Below are positions 1 through 12,195 of a stretch of 64,000 bases of DNA, in pieces. Positions within the stretch are counted from its first letter, which is position 1. Each line of letters opens with the position of its first letter. This stretch comes from Cunninghamia lanceolata (lineage: Eukaryota; Streptophyta; Pinopsida; Cupressales; Cupressaceae): the NCBI GenBank assembly GCA_027924645.1, contig BSBN01001807.1, forward strand, positions 11,550,001-11,614,000, given 5' to 3'. The notes under the pieces are model-generated. The model was not told where the DNA came from, searched no databases, and saw nothing but the letters and a program-made list of their open reading frames with translations. A program made the translations under genes and the position numbers.

Positions 1-605
1 CTCTACATGCATTGTTAGTCCACAGTGCTCTAGATGGCTTAGTGTCTCTAGTAGTGTCCATACATAGTTAGAGTGGATCTATAGTTGTGTGACCGTGAGA
101 CATTCTGGAAGGACACAATAGTAGATACTCAGATGGTTAACCTAATGGTTCCTAATATCTAACCTTCTATGAAGGGTAGGGCCACTTCCAGTTAGGAAGT
201 TGAGCGAGGGACCACAGATCCGTGGTTGATGGAAAAGCACCAAGATGATGCTCTCCTTCCCAATCATGAGACAAGCTGAGGCTTATGGAGATAGATGTCA
301 TTTGTTCCTGATAAAGTGTTTTTACATTTTTATGACCTGTGGGTCAATTGTAATGTACAATTTGATATTGATGCCTTGAGCATAAATTTGTACATACATA
401 GTGAGAGTATTTCATTGACGATATGTAATTGGATATTGTAATTGTAAGCTTTGGTATATTATGTGAGAATAACATGCTTAATTGAGGAAATGATAGTGAA
501 TCATTATTGTTTAATTTGAAATGGATAATCATATTGATAATTAATCTCTTGATTTAGATCAATGATTATGTTAAATCTTGAGCATTATGGAAAGTAATGT
601 TACAT
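1..605. other. Unassigned flank, no gene recognised
   Basis: I see no coding region, LTR end or RNA gene in this stretch. Only very short open frames occur and none resembles a known family. It is the outer flank of the rearranged copia element, whose integrase homology fades at about position 606. Confidence 0.5.
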
Positions 606-1247
606 CTATGGTGTATACGGAGTTGTCTTTTGTCTGATTATACATGCATGGTTACAAAGCTCATCAAATTCCTTAAAGTGATATTCCCTCCATTGTCCAG
701 ATCTTAATATTTTTATCTTTAATCCTGAGTGGTTTTCACCGAAGACTTTAAAGTCCTTAACTTTGTAAAATCTTTAGATTTGTGTTTCATAAAATAAATC
801 AAGGTAAATTTGGATACATCATCAGTGAAGGTGACAAAATAACAAGATTTTATAATAGAGACATTATCCACAGGTCCAAACACATCTAAATGAATAATCT
901 CTAACTTCTCTTTTGCTCTATTACTTCCTAATGGAAATGATGTTTTGTTTTGTTACCAAACCCACAATGCTCATAGAAATCAAAGTGCTCATCAGAATAA
1001 GAGAAACTGTCCAACAAATCTTTACTCTTAATTTTTTTAAAACATTATTACTTATGTGACCCAATATACGGTGCCACAACATACAAGTGTTTTCAGAGGC
1101 CTCAAAAATATAAGAGGAATTACAAACTGTAGTGGTATCTAGCCTAAGAAAGGTTCCCAATCTTTTCCCTTTTGCTACCACCAAGTTTCCTCTCACAAAT
1201 CTACAACCATGCTTATCAAATATTACATGCATTCCCAAATCATTCAA
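606..1247 (-). pseudogene. Copia GAG-pre-integrase and integrase core, 5' part, broken
   Basis: The minus-strand frame at 921-1247 contains the GAG-pre-integrase signature with CMLWHRILGH, the His residues of the integrase zinc-binding region. Continuing downwards in shifted frames I can read the start of the integrase core (DVFGPVDN, then YFVTFTDDVSKFT) and, near 610-625, RQKTTPYTP, which normally precedes the catalytic-glutamate region. Frameshifts and stops interrupt it, for example around 740-760. The homology ends at about 606, before the expected QQNGV region. This part belongs to the gag half of copy A. Confidence 0.75.
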
Positions 1248-1286
1248 CCTAAAACTGAAATAGAATTTTAGCCAATCCAGGAATAT

Positions 1287-2400
1287 TTAAAACACTAGGG
1301 AGAGTTTTAATTCTCCATCACTGAAACACAACATTACCTTTCCTTTTCCAACTATCAGATATTGTAGAGTTATCCCCGAGGTACACTTTACCTCCATCAT
1401 ACTCTTCATATGTGGAAAACATTCTTTATGTGGGGTCATATGATATGAGCATCTTGAGTTAACCAACCAATGATCATTAAAAATAATATTGCATTCAAAA
1501 AATAAAACATCTTCACCTGCATTCAAGGACTTATCAGTAGCAGAATCCCACTGTTTCTTCGAGTTTCTACATTCCTGTTTCACATGCCCTCTTTCTCTGC
1601 AATTCCAACACTTAACTCTATTCTTTTTTCTAGGAGTCTTAGAACAACCCTTAGACTTGTCTTTAGACCCCTTCTGATCTCCTTTCGGTCCTCTTTCCTT
1701 GGACCTTTCCCTCACATTGAGAGCCTCAGTGTTACCCTCAAAAGCCTTCTTCCTCATCTCCTGTGCCAACAAAGTTGCAACAAGGTGATCCAATTTCGGA
1801 TCTTCAAGGTTATCAATAATAGTAAGGATATCATTCTCCCAAGATTCAGGTAAAGAAAAAAGTAGAAGTATACATTTATCTTCCTCTTCAACTATAGCAT
1901 CTACGGAATCAAGTTGACTCAAAAGTAAATTAAAATTATTCAAATACTTTGTAATGGAATCACCCTCTTCAATTTAACAGAAAATAATTTTCACTTTAAA
2001 TAAAGCTTGTTTACCATGCTCTTTGCTTGATAGATCTCACCCAATCTCTTCCAAGTTTGAATGTAGTCTCTTCCTTCGAGACATTCAACAAGATGAAATC
2101 TGTAAGACACAATCGGATAGTTCCCTGTGCCTTCTTATCCAACCTTTCCCACTCTTCCGCACTCACATCATCAGGCTTCTTCTCTTTCATAACAGCCAAC
2201 CACTGGTTTCTTCCCTCAAGAAAATCCTCATCTTCAGCTTCCACGATTCATACACTGTATCGTTGAGCTTCTTAATGTCCAAACGAGAGTTTGAAGTAGT
2301 GATTGAGCTATGAATACTAAACAAGATATGTAAAACAAAACAACCAAATCTCCCACTACAACTAAACAACCTTCACACTACCACCCAAGAATCAAAACTA
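1287..2400 (-). pseudogene. Copia gag and protease, broken (copy A)
   Basis: Several overlapping minus-strand frames together form a copia gag of the UBN2 type. The N-part (2011-2369) has ESWKLKMRIFL and a region ending near RDWVRSIKQ. The second part (1287-1943) has the leucine-rich LLLSQLDSVDAIV segment, a basic Lys/Arg stretch and a zinc knuckle C112-x2-C115-x4-H120-x4-C125. The protease follows at residues 160-170 of that frame, but the catalytic Asp-Ser-Gly reads Asn-Ser-Arg (N162-S163-R164), so even an intact frame should lack protease activity. Frameshifts near 1945-2010 and 2190-2240 separate the pieces. The primer-binding site lies directly upstream at 2405-2419. Confidence 0.85.
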
Positions 2401-2404
2401 ATTA

Positions 2405-2419
2405 GGCTCTGATACCCAA
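2405..2419 (-). other. Primer-binding site, initiator tRNA-Met type
   Basis: The plus strand reads GGCTCTGATACCCAA; its complement is a near match to the plant retrotransposon primer site TGGTATCAGAGC. It touches the LTR end at 2420, which fixes both the orientation and the LTR boundary. Confidence 0.85.
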
Positions 2420-3377
2420 TGTTAGAAATGAAGGCAACAACAAATGGAAATCTGATTACAATATGTTTATGATCTTAAAGTAGTGCAATATGAACATAGA
2501 TTGCATATAAAAATGAAATTACAACATAGGAATAAACATGATAGAAGAATAAACTATATCAACACCAGATATAACATGGAGGAAAACCCTTTCGGGTAAA
2601 AAACTCCACCAAGAAAAGAGGCTCAAGTTGTATTATATTCAAAATGTGAAATACATAATACATGGACTTCCTCTGTCCATCCAACCTTCAATCTGAAAGA
2701 ACCTATGTACAAGAAACTATGATATGCAACACATACAAGGCATTGTATTTATAGAGGTATTTTACTCCCAAACTAGGCGTTTGCTTTCTCTCACCTTGGA
2801 TACTCCAACATGCAACATTATCTGACCTCTTACAAGCTTATGACACTTGTCAATAGTCAACCATGCAAACTTGGGCACCCATGGACAAGGAATAGGCACT
2901 TACGGGGTAATAAATGTTGTTATAACTGTCATAGATTCTATCATAAAACCCCCCAATAGCATCTTCCCAATATGGGCATCTAGAGAAAAGAATAACAACT
3001 TACAACTCAAATATTCGTCATAAGTTGTCATATTGTCATAGAATCTTATGACAACTTATAGTTGTCATAGATTCTGTTAAAACCACTTACCACTTTATGA
3101 CATATGTCATACAAGCCAAATATAGTTGATTCCTCGAAGCTAGCACCTACCCTTAATTACTCTTGATATTTACAATTACCATCAGTAAATGTTACTCCAT
3201 AACTACAGTCGATAACTCCAGAACTTACAGATGTAGTAACTCCATAATTATTGTCACCGGTAATTAATTTTTACCAGTACCGGTAGAACTTATACATCCC
3301 TTATGGGTGATTTACAAATAATATTAGGAATAATAATTACAAGGATTTATAAGGTTAATGGCACCTAAATCGTAGAA
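2420..3377 (-). repeat. Copia LTR of copy A (shared central LTR)
   Basis: The LTR runs from TGTTAG (plus-strand start, next to the primer-binding site) to about 3377, beside a polypurine tract on the other side. It matches the copy B LTR at 22886-23881 along its length, including the run-up CACCTAAAT near the end; in copy A the terminal CTAACA is mutated. A minus-strand TATA-like box (TATAAATA, plus positions 2746-2753) lies near the U3/R region. One LTR flanked by a polypurine tract on one side and a primer site on the other is the junction that reveals the rearrangement. Confidence 0.85.
3048..3068. repeat. Perfect palindrome in the copia LTR
   Basis: Two perfectly complementary 9-base arms (ATGACAACT and AGTTGTCAT) are separated by TAT. 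The same hairpin is present twice, as a 29-bp tandem duplication, in the copy B LTR. Confidence 0.8.
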
Positions 3378-3390
3378 TTCTCTCACTTGA
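3378..3390 (-). other. Polypurine tract of copy A
   Basis: The minus strand reads AAGTGAGAGAA directly before the LTR. This agrees with the common copia polypurine tract that precedes TGTTAG. It marks the 3' end of the RT/RNase H half. Confidence 0.65.
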
Positions 3391-3430
3391 CATTATACAT
3401 TTTAAATACCCATAGGAAAACATTAAATAA

Positions 3431-5640
3431 CTAAGTACAAGAAATAAGGCCCATGGCCTCCCTGCACCAAGTAAACTTCTTTGTGCTCACAGGTTTGGTC
3501 AAATCATTTACAACACTCTCCTAAGTGTCTACCTTCTCCATCTCAATTTGTCCACTTGCAACCATTTCTCGAACAAAGTGATAATGTACATCATCATGCT
3601 TAGTCCGAGCATGATACATAGGACTCTTGGCCAAACAAATAGTACTCTAGCTATCACAACCATTCTGAATGACCCTGCAATCAAAACCAATACCTATACA
3701 CAATCTCTTCAACCAAACTACCTCCTTAGAAACATGGGTAGCAGCCATATACTCTACTTCAGTGGTGGACAAAGCAACTGTGGGCTGCCTTTTGCTCATC
3801 CAACTCACTACTCCTCCAAACAAAGTAAACACATAGCCACTAGTGAACCTCTGACTATCCAAGTGACCTACCCAATCTACATCAACAAAACCATGTATGT
3901 CAAATGTCTTTTCCACACTGTCAGTGCCAAAATAAACCAAACAATAACCAAAAGTACTAGCTAAATATTTAAATACCCTCTTCGTATAATTATAATGTTG
4001 TCTATCAGGGTTAGACATAAACCTGCTCAAAACTTCCACTGCTTGGACAATATCTAGCCTAGTACAAACCATTACATACATTAAACTCCCTACAACACTA
4101 GCATATGGCACACTAGTCATATCCTCAAAATCATCCTCATTCTTCAGATACATGTCTAATGAAATCTTAGTTCCAATGGGCAAAGGAATTCTAACTAGGT
4201 TACAATCCTACATGCTAAATCTCTGTAAAATGGTATTCATATACTTACTATGAGATAATGAAATCTTTCTTTTACCTCTATCCCTCCTAGTCTCCATACC
4301 CAGAATATAACTGGATGCTCCAAGATCCTTCATATCGAATGCTCCTGAAAGTTGGGCTTTTAATTCACTGATCATACCCTTAGTATTGCTGAAAAATAGC
4401 ATGTCATCAACATACAATGCAATGATTAGTATGGAATCATCAATACAATAAACGTACACACAATGATCCTCCTGACTTCTAACAAAACCCAATTTCAAAA
4501 CAAATGAATCAAACTTTAGGTACACCACATTCTAGGGGACTGTTTCAAACCATAAAGAGACCTCTTTAATTTACAAATCTAATGTTCTTTCCCTTTTACC
4601 TCAAACCCTATAGGTTGTTGTATGTAAATTTCTTTCTCAAGATCTCTATGCAAGAATGCAGTCTTAACATCCATTTGTTCTATTTCCCAATCAAAAGTTG
4701 CAGCAATGGATAAGAGAACTCTAATAGAAGTTAATTTAGCAACAGGAGAGAATATTTCACAGAAATCAACTCCCTCTTTGTTGGAGTAGCCCTTGGATAT
4801 CATCCTAGCATTGTACTTCTTTAATGAACCATCTTCTCTAAACTTCTTCTTAAATACCCACTTGTAACCTATGTCCTTTCTTCATTTGGGTAAACGAATA
4901 AAATCCCAAGTGTTGCAAGAGTCTAAAGCCATCATCTCCTCCTGCATGGCTAACTGCCAATACTCACTATCATCTACATGAATAGCTTCCCTGTAGGATC
5001 TAGGCTCATCGTCAATACTCAATAAAGAAAATACACAACAGAGCTTTGGTGGGCTATACCTGTGAATTGGGTTCCATTATCTTGTGGATCTCAACAAAGG
5101 TGGAGTAAGAGACTCTTTTGGTTCTTTTGGATGCTCGACTTCTTATATAACAACAGAGTCTTTCTCATTAGAACTACTTTCACTCTAATCTTCTTCTTCT
5201 TCTTCCTCCCCAAATCCATCATTATGTTCTTCTAGTTGTGCATCTTCCTATTCTAAATGAAAATGCACTACCTTTGACCTTTCTTTCTCTTTTGGTTGTT
5301 CAAGTTTAGAAATAGATCTAAGTTCCCTACAAATAACACCTCTAGAGAAAACAATTTTCTGGTTAGAGGATCCCAAAGCTTATAAACTTTAACATTCTCA
5401 CCATATCCAATGAAGATGCATTTCTATGCTTTTGGATCCAACTTAGATTACTTTTCTTTAGGCACATGAATAAAATCCTCACAACCAAAAACCCTTAAAT
5501 GTGAAACTGAAGGTTTCTTACCTATCCACACTTCATAAGGTGTCGAATCAAGAGCCTTACAAGGAGTTATGTTAATCAAGTAACAAGTGGTACACACAGC
5601 CTTTGTCAAAAAGCATTTCTCCAACTGTGAATCACTCATA
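3431..5640 (-). pseudogene. Copia integrase C-part, reverse transcriptase and RNase H, broken (copy A)
   Basis: On the minus strand the reading begins at 5639 in the integrase C-region (TPYEVWIGKKPSVSHLRVFG) and runs into RT. RT blocks include YSNKEGVDFCEIFSPVAKL and QMDVKTAFLH at 4579-4803 and the catalytic ALYVDDMLFF at 4208-4528. RNase H follows at 3647-4183 with DVDWVGHLDSQRFTSGYVF and ALSTTEVEYMAATH. The tail continues to a stop at 3431-3433 after a KHDDVHYHFVREMV stretch and WCREAMGL, the usual end of this copia type. Stops interrupt the frame many times. The start is a break, not a gene start: upstream bases at 5641 onwards do not continue integrase. Confidence 0.88.
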
Positions 5641-6402
5641 GGGTAATAAGTTCACAATTTGGATGAAATAGGGAAGGTTTACTATCCTTGGAAAAATGAC
5701 ATAGAATTCTATCTGATAACTCTAAAGACTTGGGTGGCAAAAATTGAAAAATCTAATCCCTCCCCCCAACTAATGGGTGAAGTAACCTCACTTCACACAT
5801 GAATTGATAGGGCTGAAAGAGTAATTATGAAATTGAATGGTGATATATTTCACATCCATGAATTAAATGAAGAGTAATAATGAATATAAAAAGAATTCTA
5901 AGTTAATCATTGAAAGTTACATTTTGTACATACATTATGGAAGTAAATGATTAGAGAACCTTGGAACTGGAGAACATGTACTTGGCATTTATTTGATGTG
6001 AGAAGAATGAAATGCATGAGAGTGAATGGTAAGGTGGTGGGTACTTCGGAAGTGATGTGAGGTGACAATGCACAATGCTTGATTGAACAACTTGTGAGTG
6101 TGAGTTTAACACTTTTGTGGCAAGCGATTGATTTATTCAAAATGAATGAAGCATGTGTGGAAGAAATAGAATGTGCAGGAAAATAGTTTACTTTTTTCCA
6201 AAGTGTTGAAGACTTATGCAGACAGGTGTTTCTACGAGTACCTCCAGTACAGGTCCCAACTGAATGTTTACATATTCATTATTTTAGGTCCCAACTGTAA
6301 TAGGTCCCGACTGAGACTGAAGAACAGGTCCCTCTGTAGTTAACTGTGTTCACCATGGGTAGTGTGTTTTGTGTGCATGTGAAGTGTAAAGCAATAAAAA
6401 TT
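5641..6402. other. Unassigned stretch between two elements
   Basis: No gene is recognisable. The part near 6240-6340 repeats a short motif about GGTCCCAACTG three to four times. This could be the 3' untranslated tail of the Athila-like element that ends its pol at 6403, but I could not find a 3' LTR here matching 12217 onwards. Confidence 0.4.
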
Positions 6403-7780
6403 AAGTCTCAGTGACAGGGGTTGAGTCATGTAACTCAACCTCTGCATCACTAGACATGGTGAGTGGATCACTTTCTGTTGGTACATCATTGTGTGTTTTA
6501 GAGCCTTCATTAATATCATTGGGAGTGCCATACTTGTTTGTTAGAGAGACAATAAAATCATCTTTTTGAAGTGGTTTCTTATAAATTTTTAGCCTATGTC
6601 CTTTTACCAGTAATGAAAATTTGACCTCATCAATGGTTTGTAGTTGGACTGCACCATTAGGAAATACCTGTTGAATCTCATATGGTCCCAGCCATCAAGA
6701 TTGAAGCTTACCTTTGAAAGCTTTGTATCTGGAATCATAGAGAAGGGTCTAATAACCAACATTGAACTCTTTAGTCTTTATATACTAATCATGTCATTTA
6801 ATTCTTTGCTTCTGAATAACCTCTGTGTGGTGTATGGCTTCTAATCTAATTTCATCAAGAGCATTCAAATGTTGTAACCTTTCCTTTTGAGCCTCTGTCA
6901 AGTCCATCCCCAATTCCACTATTGTCCTCAGAGTTTTGTATTCAAACTCTATAGGCAGTACTGTTGTCTTGCCATAAACCAATTCATAAAGAGTGAATCC
7001 TGTAGTTGTCTTCCATGTGGTTCTATATGCCCAAACAGTTTTTGGTAATCTGGAAACCCAATCTCTTCTGTGGAGCTATACTATTTTGGTCAATATATTC
7101 TCAATCTCTTTGTTTGTAACCTCAACTTGACCATTAGCCTGAGGGTGATATGGGGTAGACTTCTTGTGTCTGATTTGATACTCCTCCACTAGTTTAGTGA
7201 TTAAGTCTAATGTGAATTGTGGTCCTTGATCAGTCACTATCTCTCTAGATACACCATACCTAGTGAAGATTTCCTCATATAAGAATTTTGCCACATTGCC
7301 ATCTCTAGCAAACTACAAAGCTTTAGCTTCTACCCATTTGGTTAAGTAATCAGTGCATACTAGTATATATTTCTTATTGTTTGAAGTAGGAGAGATAGGT
7401 CCAACAAAATCCAACCCCCACTTATCAAAAGGAGCTAATGCTATTTGGGACTGCAAAGGCACTTCATCACTTCTTGTAGGTCTCCCCATTCTCTGGCACT
7501 GATCACAGCTTCTAGTATACTTGACAGAGTCTTTATGTAGTGTTGGCTAGTAATATCCTGTTGTCAAGGTCTTGAAGGTTGTCTTTTTGGCTGCAAAATG
7601 TCCTTCACAGGGTTCATCATGACATGCCTTCAATATGTCAAACACTTCATCCTCCCTGATACATCTTCTCATAATGTTATCTGGGCCAATGTAGAATAGG
7701 AATCCAGAAATCCAAGAATAAGAGAAGCATTTGTGAACTAACTGTCTTTTCTCCCTTGGTGAAAAGTAACCTGGAATCTG
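6403..7780 (-). pseudogene. Gypsy integrase, broken (Athila-like)
   Basis: The zinc-binding region has His residues in ACHDEPCEGHFAAKKT (about 7590-7640) and the Cys pair in CDQCQRMG (about 7490-7515). The core shows the first catalytic Asp in WGLDFVGPI, the second in IVTDQGPQF and the Glu in YHPQANGQVEVTNKEI (7076-7294). The C-terminal part has YGKTTVLPIEFE (6794-6982) and ends around 6403 after a GPYEI/VKGHRLK region typical of gypsy integrase tails. Stop codons separate these blocks, for example at 7543-7546, near 7312 and at 7073-7075, so no intact integrase is encoded. Confidence 0.88.
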
Positions 7781-9268
7781 CATTGTCACCAAATAATTAG
7801 CTATATATGCATACCAAGGAGTGTGTATGTTTAGAGAAAATAGATGCTTATTAGGAAAAGAATCATCAACCACTCCTTCTACTAATTGTGTAGGCAGTCT
7901 AGATAGAAAATCAGCAACTACATTAGCCTTTCCTGGTTTGTCAACTATTGTAATGTCAAATTCTTGCAATAACAATAACCATCTTACAAGTCTTCCACCC
8001 ACTATTGGCTTATTCATCAAATATCTAATTGTTGTATGATATGTATGTATGAACACTTTATAGCCAGTAATGTAGTGTCTAAATTTGTTAATGGCATAAA
8101 CAACACCTAACATTTCCTTTTCTATCACAGTGTAGTTCAACTCAGCTCCCTGTAGGTTTTTGTTGATATAGTATATTGCATACTCTTTATTTCCTTCTTG
8201 CTAGCCTAAGACTGCCCCAATGGCAATGTCTGATGCATCAATGTGGATATGAAAAGGCAGTGTCCAATTTGGACCTCTTAGAATTGGAGCTTGTGTCAAG
8301 GCTACTTTTAGCTTCTCAAATGAATTATGATAGTTTGGGGACCATTCAAAGTCAATGTCTTTTGTCAACAAAGTAAACAGAGGAGTAGCAATTTTGCAAA
8401 AATCTTGAATGAACCACCTATAATAACTTGCATGTCCAAGGAAGCTCCTTACATCCTTCTGTCTCTATGGAATAGGCAGGGTAGATATGATTTCAAACTT
8501 CTTTGGGTCAACTTGTATTCTTGCACTTGAGATAAAATGTCCCAAGACAATGCCCTGTGTCATCATCATAAAACATTTTTCATTGCTCAAAGATAGATTG
8601 TGCTCTATGCATCTCTTTAAAACTTTCTCCAAATTGTGTAAGGCTTCATCATATGTTTCACCATATGTGGTGAAGTCATCCATGTAAATTTCCATGTTGT
8701 CATGGGCAAAATCAGAGAAAATACTGAGTACTGCTCTTTGAAATGTGGCTGGAGCATTACACAAACCAAAAGGCAAGAAAGAATATGCATAGGTCCCCCA
8801 AGGGCAGGTAAACGTTGTCTTATCTTGATCCTCAGGTGCAATCTTGATTTGGTTATAGCCACTGAAACCATCAAGAAAGGAGAAATATTTCTTCCTTGCC
8901 AAATAGTCAAGAACTTGGTCAATAAATGGCAATGGAAAGTGATCCTTCCTTGTGGCAGCATTTAGTTCCATGTAATCAACAGAAACTCGCCATTTGCCAC
9001 CTTTCTTGGGAACTATTACCAATGGTGAAACCCATTCAATGTCTAAAATGGGGTATATAAATCCTGCATCCGAAAGCTTTTAAAGTTTAGATTTCACTAT
9101 CTCTCTTAGAGCAGGGTTCATGCATCTCTGTTACTGCCTTATAGGTCTGTGGTCATCATCAATGTAAATTTTGTGCATACATAAGGCAAGATCAATGTCG
9201 TTCATGTCACTGTAATCCCATGCAAATTCTACTGAGTGTGCCTGCAACACTGTGTGTAGGGATTGTTG
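7781..9268 (-). pseudogene. Gypsy reverse transcriptase and RNase H, broken (Athila-like)
   Basis: The RT core is open at 8465-9022: MVIVPKKGGKWRVSVDYMEL, FPLPFIDQVLD, FSFLDGFSGYNQI, LPFGLCNAPATFQRAVLSIF and the catalytic IYMDDFTTYG. The Athila-like CPWGTYAYSFLPFGLCNAP block is clear. RNase H and its connection follow at about 7781-8460, with NYTVIEKEMLGVVYAINKFR and a KANVVADFLSRLP end. Stops lie between RT and RNase H (about 8140-8465). The gene sits between protease upstream and integrase downstream as expected. Confidence 0.88.
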
Positions 9269-10230
9269 TTATTCATCAGTCAATGCATTATTAATAGTCA
9301 ACATCTTTCCTAGCTTGATTTCTAATTGTTTAGACATTTCTTGTAGAGAGGACAAATCAAGGCTAGGTATTACTGGTAAGCATTGCTGGGGTAATAAAGC
9401 ATGAAATATTTGGGATACCTCCTCTGAGGAACTAGTGGGTATTGTGCTTCTCAAGGGGTCTTGTAAGTAGGATAGACAATCCTGCTGCTGCGGGTGCCTC
9501 CGACAGTCATTCTGTATAATGTTAGCTATCAACTCATCTTCATCCTGGATATCCAACAAGGGGCCGCGTTCAATGGTCATCAAGGTTTACAGTGAATAGT
9601 TGTCCTCATCTTCCAAGGTAGGCCAAATGGTATGCTCAAGTTCATGGTATGGTTGGACTGGTGGATATAAGACCAATTTCTTGGTCACAATCCCATTAGA
9701 TATGATCATATTTCCTAACTTGCAACCTATAAATGCATCTATTGTGGCAAGCCATGGTCTACCTAGTATAAGAGGATAACTAGCAAGATTGACCTTGGGC
9801 TGGAGTACTATAAAATCAGCAGGGTATTCCCAGGAATCTAATGCAATTACCAAGTCCTCAATGACTCCTTTAGGCTTAACTGTAGACCTATCAGCTAATT
9901 GCAAAACTATCTAAGTAGGCCTAAGGTTGTTTACAACATCTGCATTGTCTCCTTGGTCATTACATTAATTGTGGCACCCAAGTCTATCAAAGTGTTCTTG
10001 ATTATAGCTCCACTAATTTTTACGTCCACTACTGGACTACCTAGATATGTATATTTGGGGATAGTTATATTCCCCAACATTATGTCAGCAAGGTTACCCA
10101 AAACTTGGACTATCCTTGGGTTCGTTCTCTTCCTGCCTGGTTTCTTTATGCAGAGATCTCTAATAGTCTTAGTATAGATAGGAATATATTTAATAGCTTG
10201 GATTAAGGGAATCTTTATGCTTATATCTTT
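9269..10230 (-). pseudogene. Gypsy aspartic protease and linker, broken (Athila-like)
   Basis: Minus-strand frames around 9900-10230 carry IKNTLIDLGATINVM, matching the Athila-type protease centre in which DLGA replaces DTGA. The frame at 9587-9904 continues with MQLADRSTVKPKGVIEDLV and PLILGRPWLATIDAFIGC, the second conserved protease block. A further open piece at 9269-9583, acidic and without a motif I recognise, links to RT. A stop at 9584-9586 and a frameshift near 9900 break the frame. Confidence 0.8.
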
Positions 10231-12010
10231 TAACTAGCCTATAAGGTCAATTTCAACCTATGTTGATTGCTTCTGGATAGCCAATCATTCAGGGAAAGGA
10301 GGCTTCGGATGTGAAGTGGTCTGAGGGTCCTGATTTGATTTAGGTTCCAAAGGTGGCTTATCTGAGGCTTCCTCTGTGGATTCTTCATCTTCAAGTTCCA
10401 TAATTTGGGGAGATGTAGGGCCCACAAGTTGCTTCCCTGATTTGAGATGAACATTACTCACCTCTACCCCATAGGTGGGGTATTGCATCACCTCGTTAGT
10501 ATAAGCATGTTGAACAGGATTGTTGTTAAGGTTAGGTGCAGGTTGGGCAAGGAGTAGGATAGGTCTAGGAGGTTGAGTTTGAGGAGTGGATGGAGGCATG
10601 ATTGTTGGCTGCTAGGGCTGAGATGGAAGCATAGGTTGCTGATAATTTCCATTTTGCTGCCATTGTTGGCCCTTGTTCCAATGGGGCTGCCACTGATGCT
10701 GCTTTGTAGGCCACTGGGGGTTATAGTTGGAACCTTGGAAACTTTGTTGGGGCCATGGGTTTGGATGTTGTTGGTTCCAACTAGACTGTGGAGTAGGCCA
10801 TTGTGGGTTTTTCCATAGATTTTGATTGCTAGGCCATGGTTGAGTATTCCAAGTAGAGAAATTTTGGTATGCAGTAGGAAAGGGTGAATTAAAATTAAGT
10901 GGATCGGAGGGCATACCTTGTCTTTGTTGCCAAGGTCTCCTTTGAGCTATATAGAATAGATGCTTGTCCTCTCCTTCAAATGGCTGAAATTCTATCCTTT
11001 CAACCTTCTCTTGCTGGATACTGGCCACCCTTTTGCATTTACAATTGGCCTTCCTTTGTCTACACTGGGGTAGTACTCAGTAAGCATTGCATCTGCCTCT
11101 TCTTGTTTCTTATTGATGTGAAGAGTGTCCAGCTATGTATCCATATGGCTAATGATATCCTCCTTCATGTTGGACAGCAAGTTACTAATTTCCACTCTGG
11201 AAACTCCATTGGTTGCTTTGTTTGTGATGGATGTCCTTTCTCCCCTTGGTCATCTAGTGAAAGTTCTTGAATAATTTCTGCAAACTTTGCAGATTGATTC
11301 AAAAGGTAATTAAGAAACATCACCTTACCCAATGAGATTTAGGGCATCCATGCAATCATCATTAACCCCTCTTAGAAAGACCAGCTTTAGTGATTCTTCA
11401 GACAATCTGTTTTGGGGGTTTTCCTTCAAGGCAAAATAGAATCTTTTAACATAATCTTCCAGTGGTTCCTCCTCTTTTTGTGACATCCTGAAGATGTCAT
11501 CTCTCCTCCTATCATGTCCTCGGTAGTAATCTTGGTATTTCTCCAAGAATCTCTCCTTCATTGTATCCTAGTTTGGAACGACATCTTTTCCTAGCCCCAT
11601 AAACTATCTCAATGTTGTATCCTTGAGAGTGGCAGGAAAGAGTTTAAGCCTGTGAGCATCTAAAGTGTAGTCATAGCTCCTACACAAGATATCAAACTTA
11701 AACATAAACGTATCTGGGTCCTCTATCACTAGGCCATAGAAGCTTGGTACTGTTGAAGGTGGAATGTTCTTCAATGCTACAGCCCTCTCCTGATCAGTGA
11801 TAGGAAACTCAAATGTTGCTTTCTCTGGTGGATCATCCACCGTTGCATCTGCCATGGTTCTAAAGGTCCCTTCTGTAGTTGTGGAAGAAGTTGATGAAGA
11901 TGTAGAAGGTGTTGATGAAGATGAAAGAACAGACCCTTCTTCTTCAGCAATTCCTATTGTATAGTTGATAAAGTCGGCAGTATCTTCTCTGTCCTGATAA
12001 TTTGAAGGGA
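10231..12010 (-). pseudogene. Gypsy gag, broken (Athila-like)
   Basis: Reading from the primer-site end, a Ser/Thr-rich lead enters MADATVDDPPEKATFEFPI (11604-11855) with the capsid motif LKLFPATLKDTTLR. The next capsid part is at 11325-11561 (MKERFLEKYQDYYRGHDRRR, ending LKLVFLRGVNDD). A Gln/Pro/Trp-rich stretch at 10612-11028 (many WPxxQ motifs) and a linker with VHLKSGKQL at 10285-10599 follow. Such a QW-rich segment after capsid is unusual in composition. I see no clear zinc knuckle. The true start may lie upstream of 11855 because the frame stays open there. Confidence 0.75.
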
Positions 12011-12195
12011 GGAATCTACCTCGGTTGTCTCTCTACCTCTGCATATAGTGGATTTGGCTTTTGTATATTGGTGGTCCTGCACAATGTTAGTACAATTTCT
12101 AGTGTTTCTTAAAAAGTGAACCTATCAACCCTAATGCTGGAATCAAAATTTAAGCTATGAAAACATGTAAAATGAGCCTATGAAGTTAGCACCAT

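Larger units (their letters stand above)
606..5640 (-). mobile_element. Rearranged Ty1/copia element (copy A), circularly permuted order
   Basis: Read on the minus strand from 5640 downwards, the order is integrase C-part, reverse transcriptase, RNase H, polypurine tract, one LTR, primer-binding site, gag, protease, then the integrase N-part. A normal copia element has LTR-gag-protease-integrase-RT-RNase H-LTR. The two outer ends both fall inside integrase: one side ends just after the TTPYTP stretch and the other begins about 20 residues further along. The parts therefore nearly complete one element that has been permuted around a single LTR. All reading frames carry stops and frameshifts. 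It could be an inserted one-LTR circle or a trimmed tandem pair. Confidence 0.75.

Noticed and set aside
3380..3400. ACTTGACATTATACA shared between about 3384 and about 12281
   Set aside because: The 15-base match is not extended on either side and links a copia tract with a gypsy LTR remnant; chance or an old fragment is likely.
8617..8965. Open frames of 87 and 114 codons overlapping the Athila-like RT
   Set aside because: They lie in other phases or the other strand of a clear RT domain and have no motif of their own.
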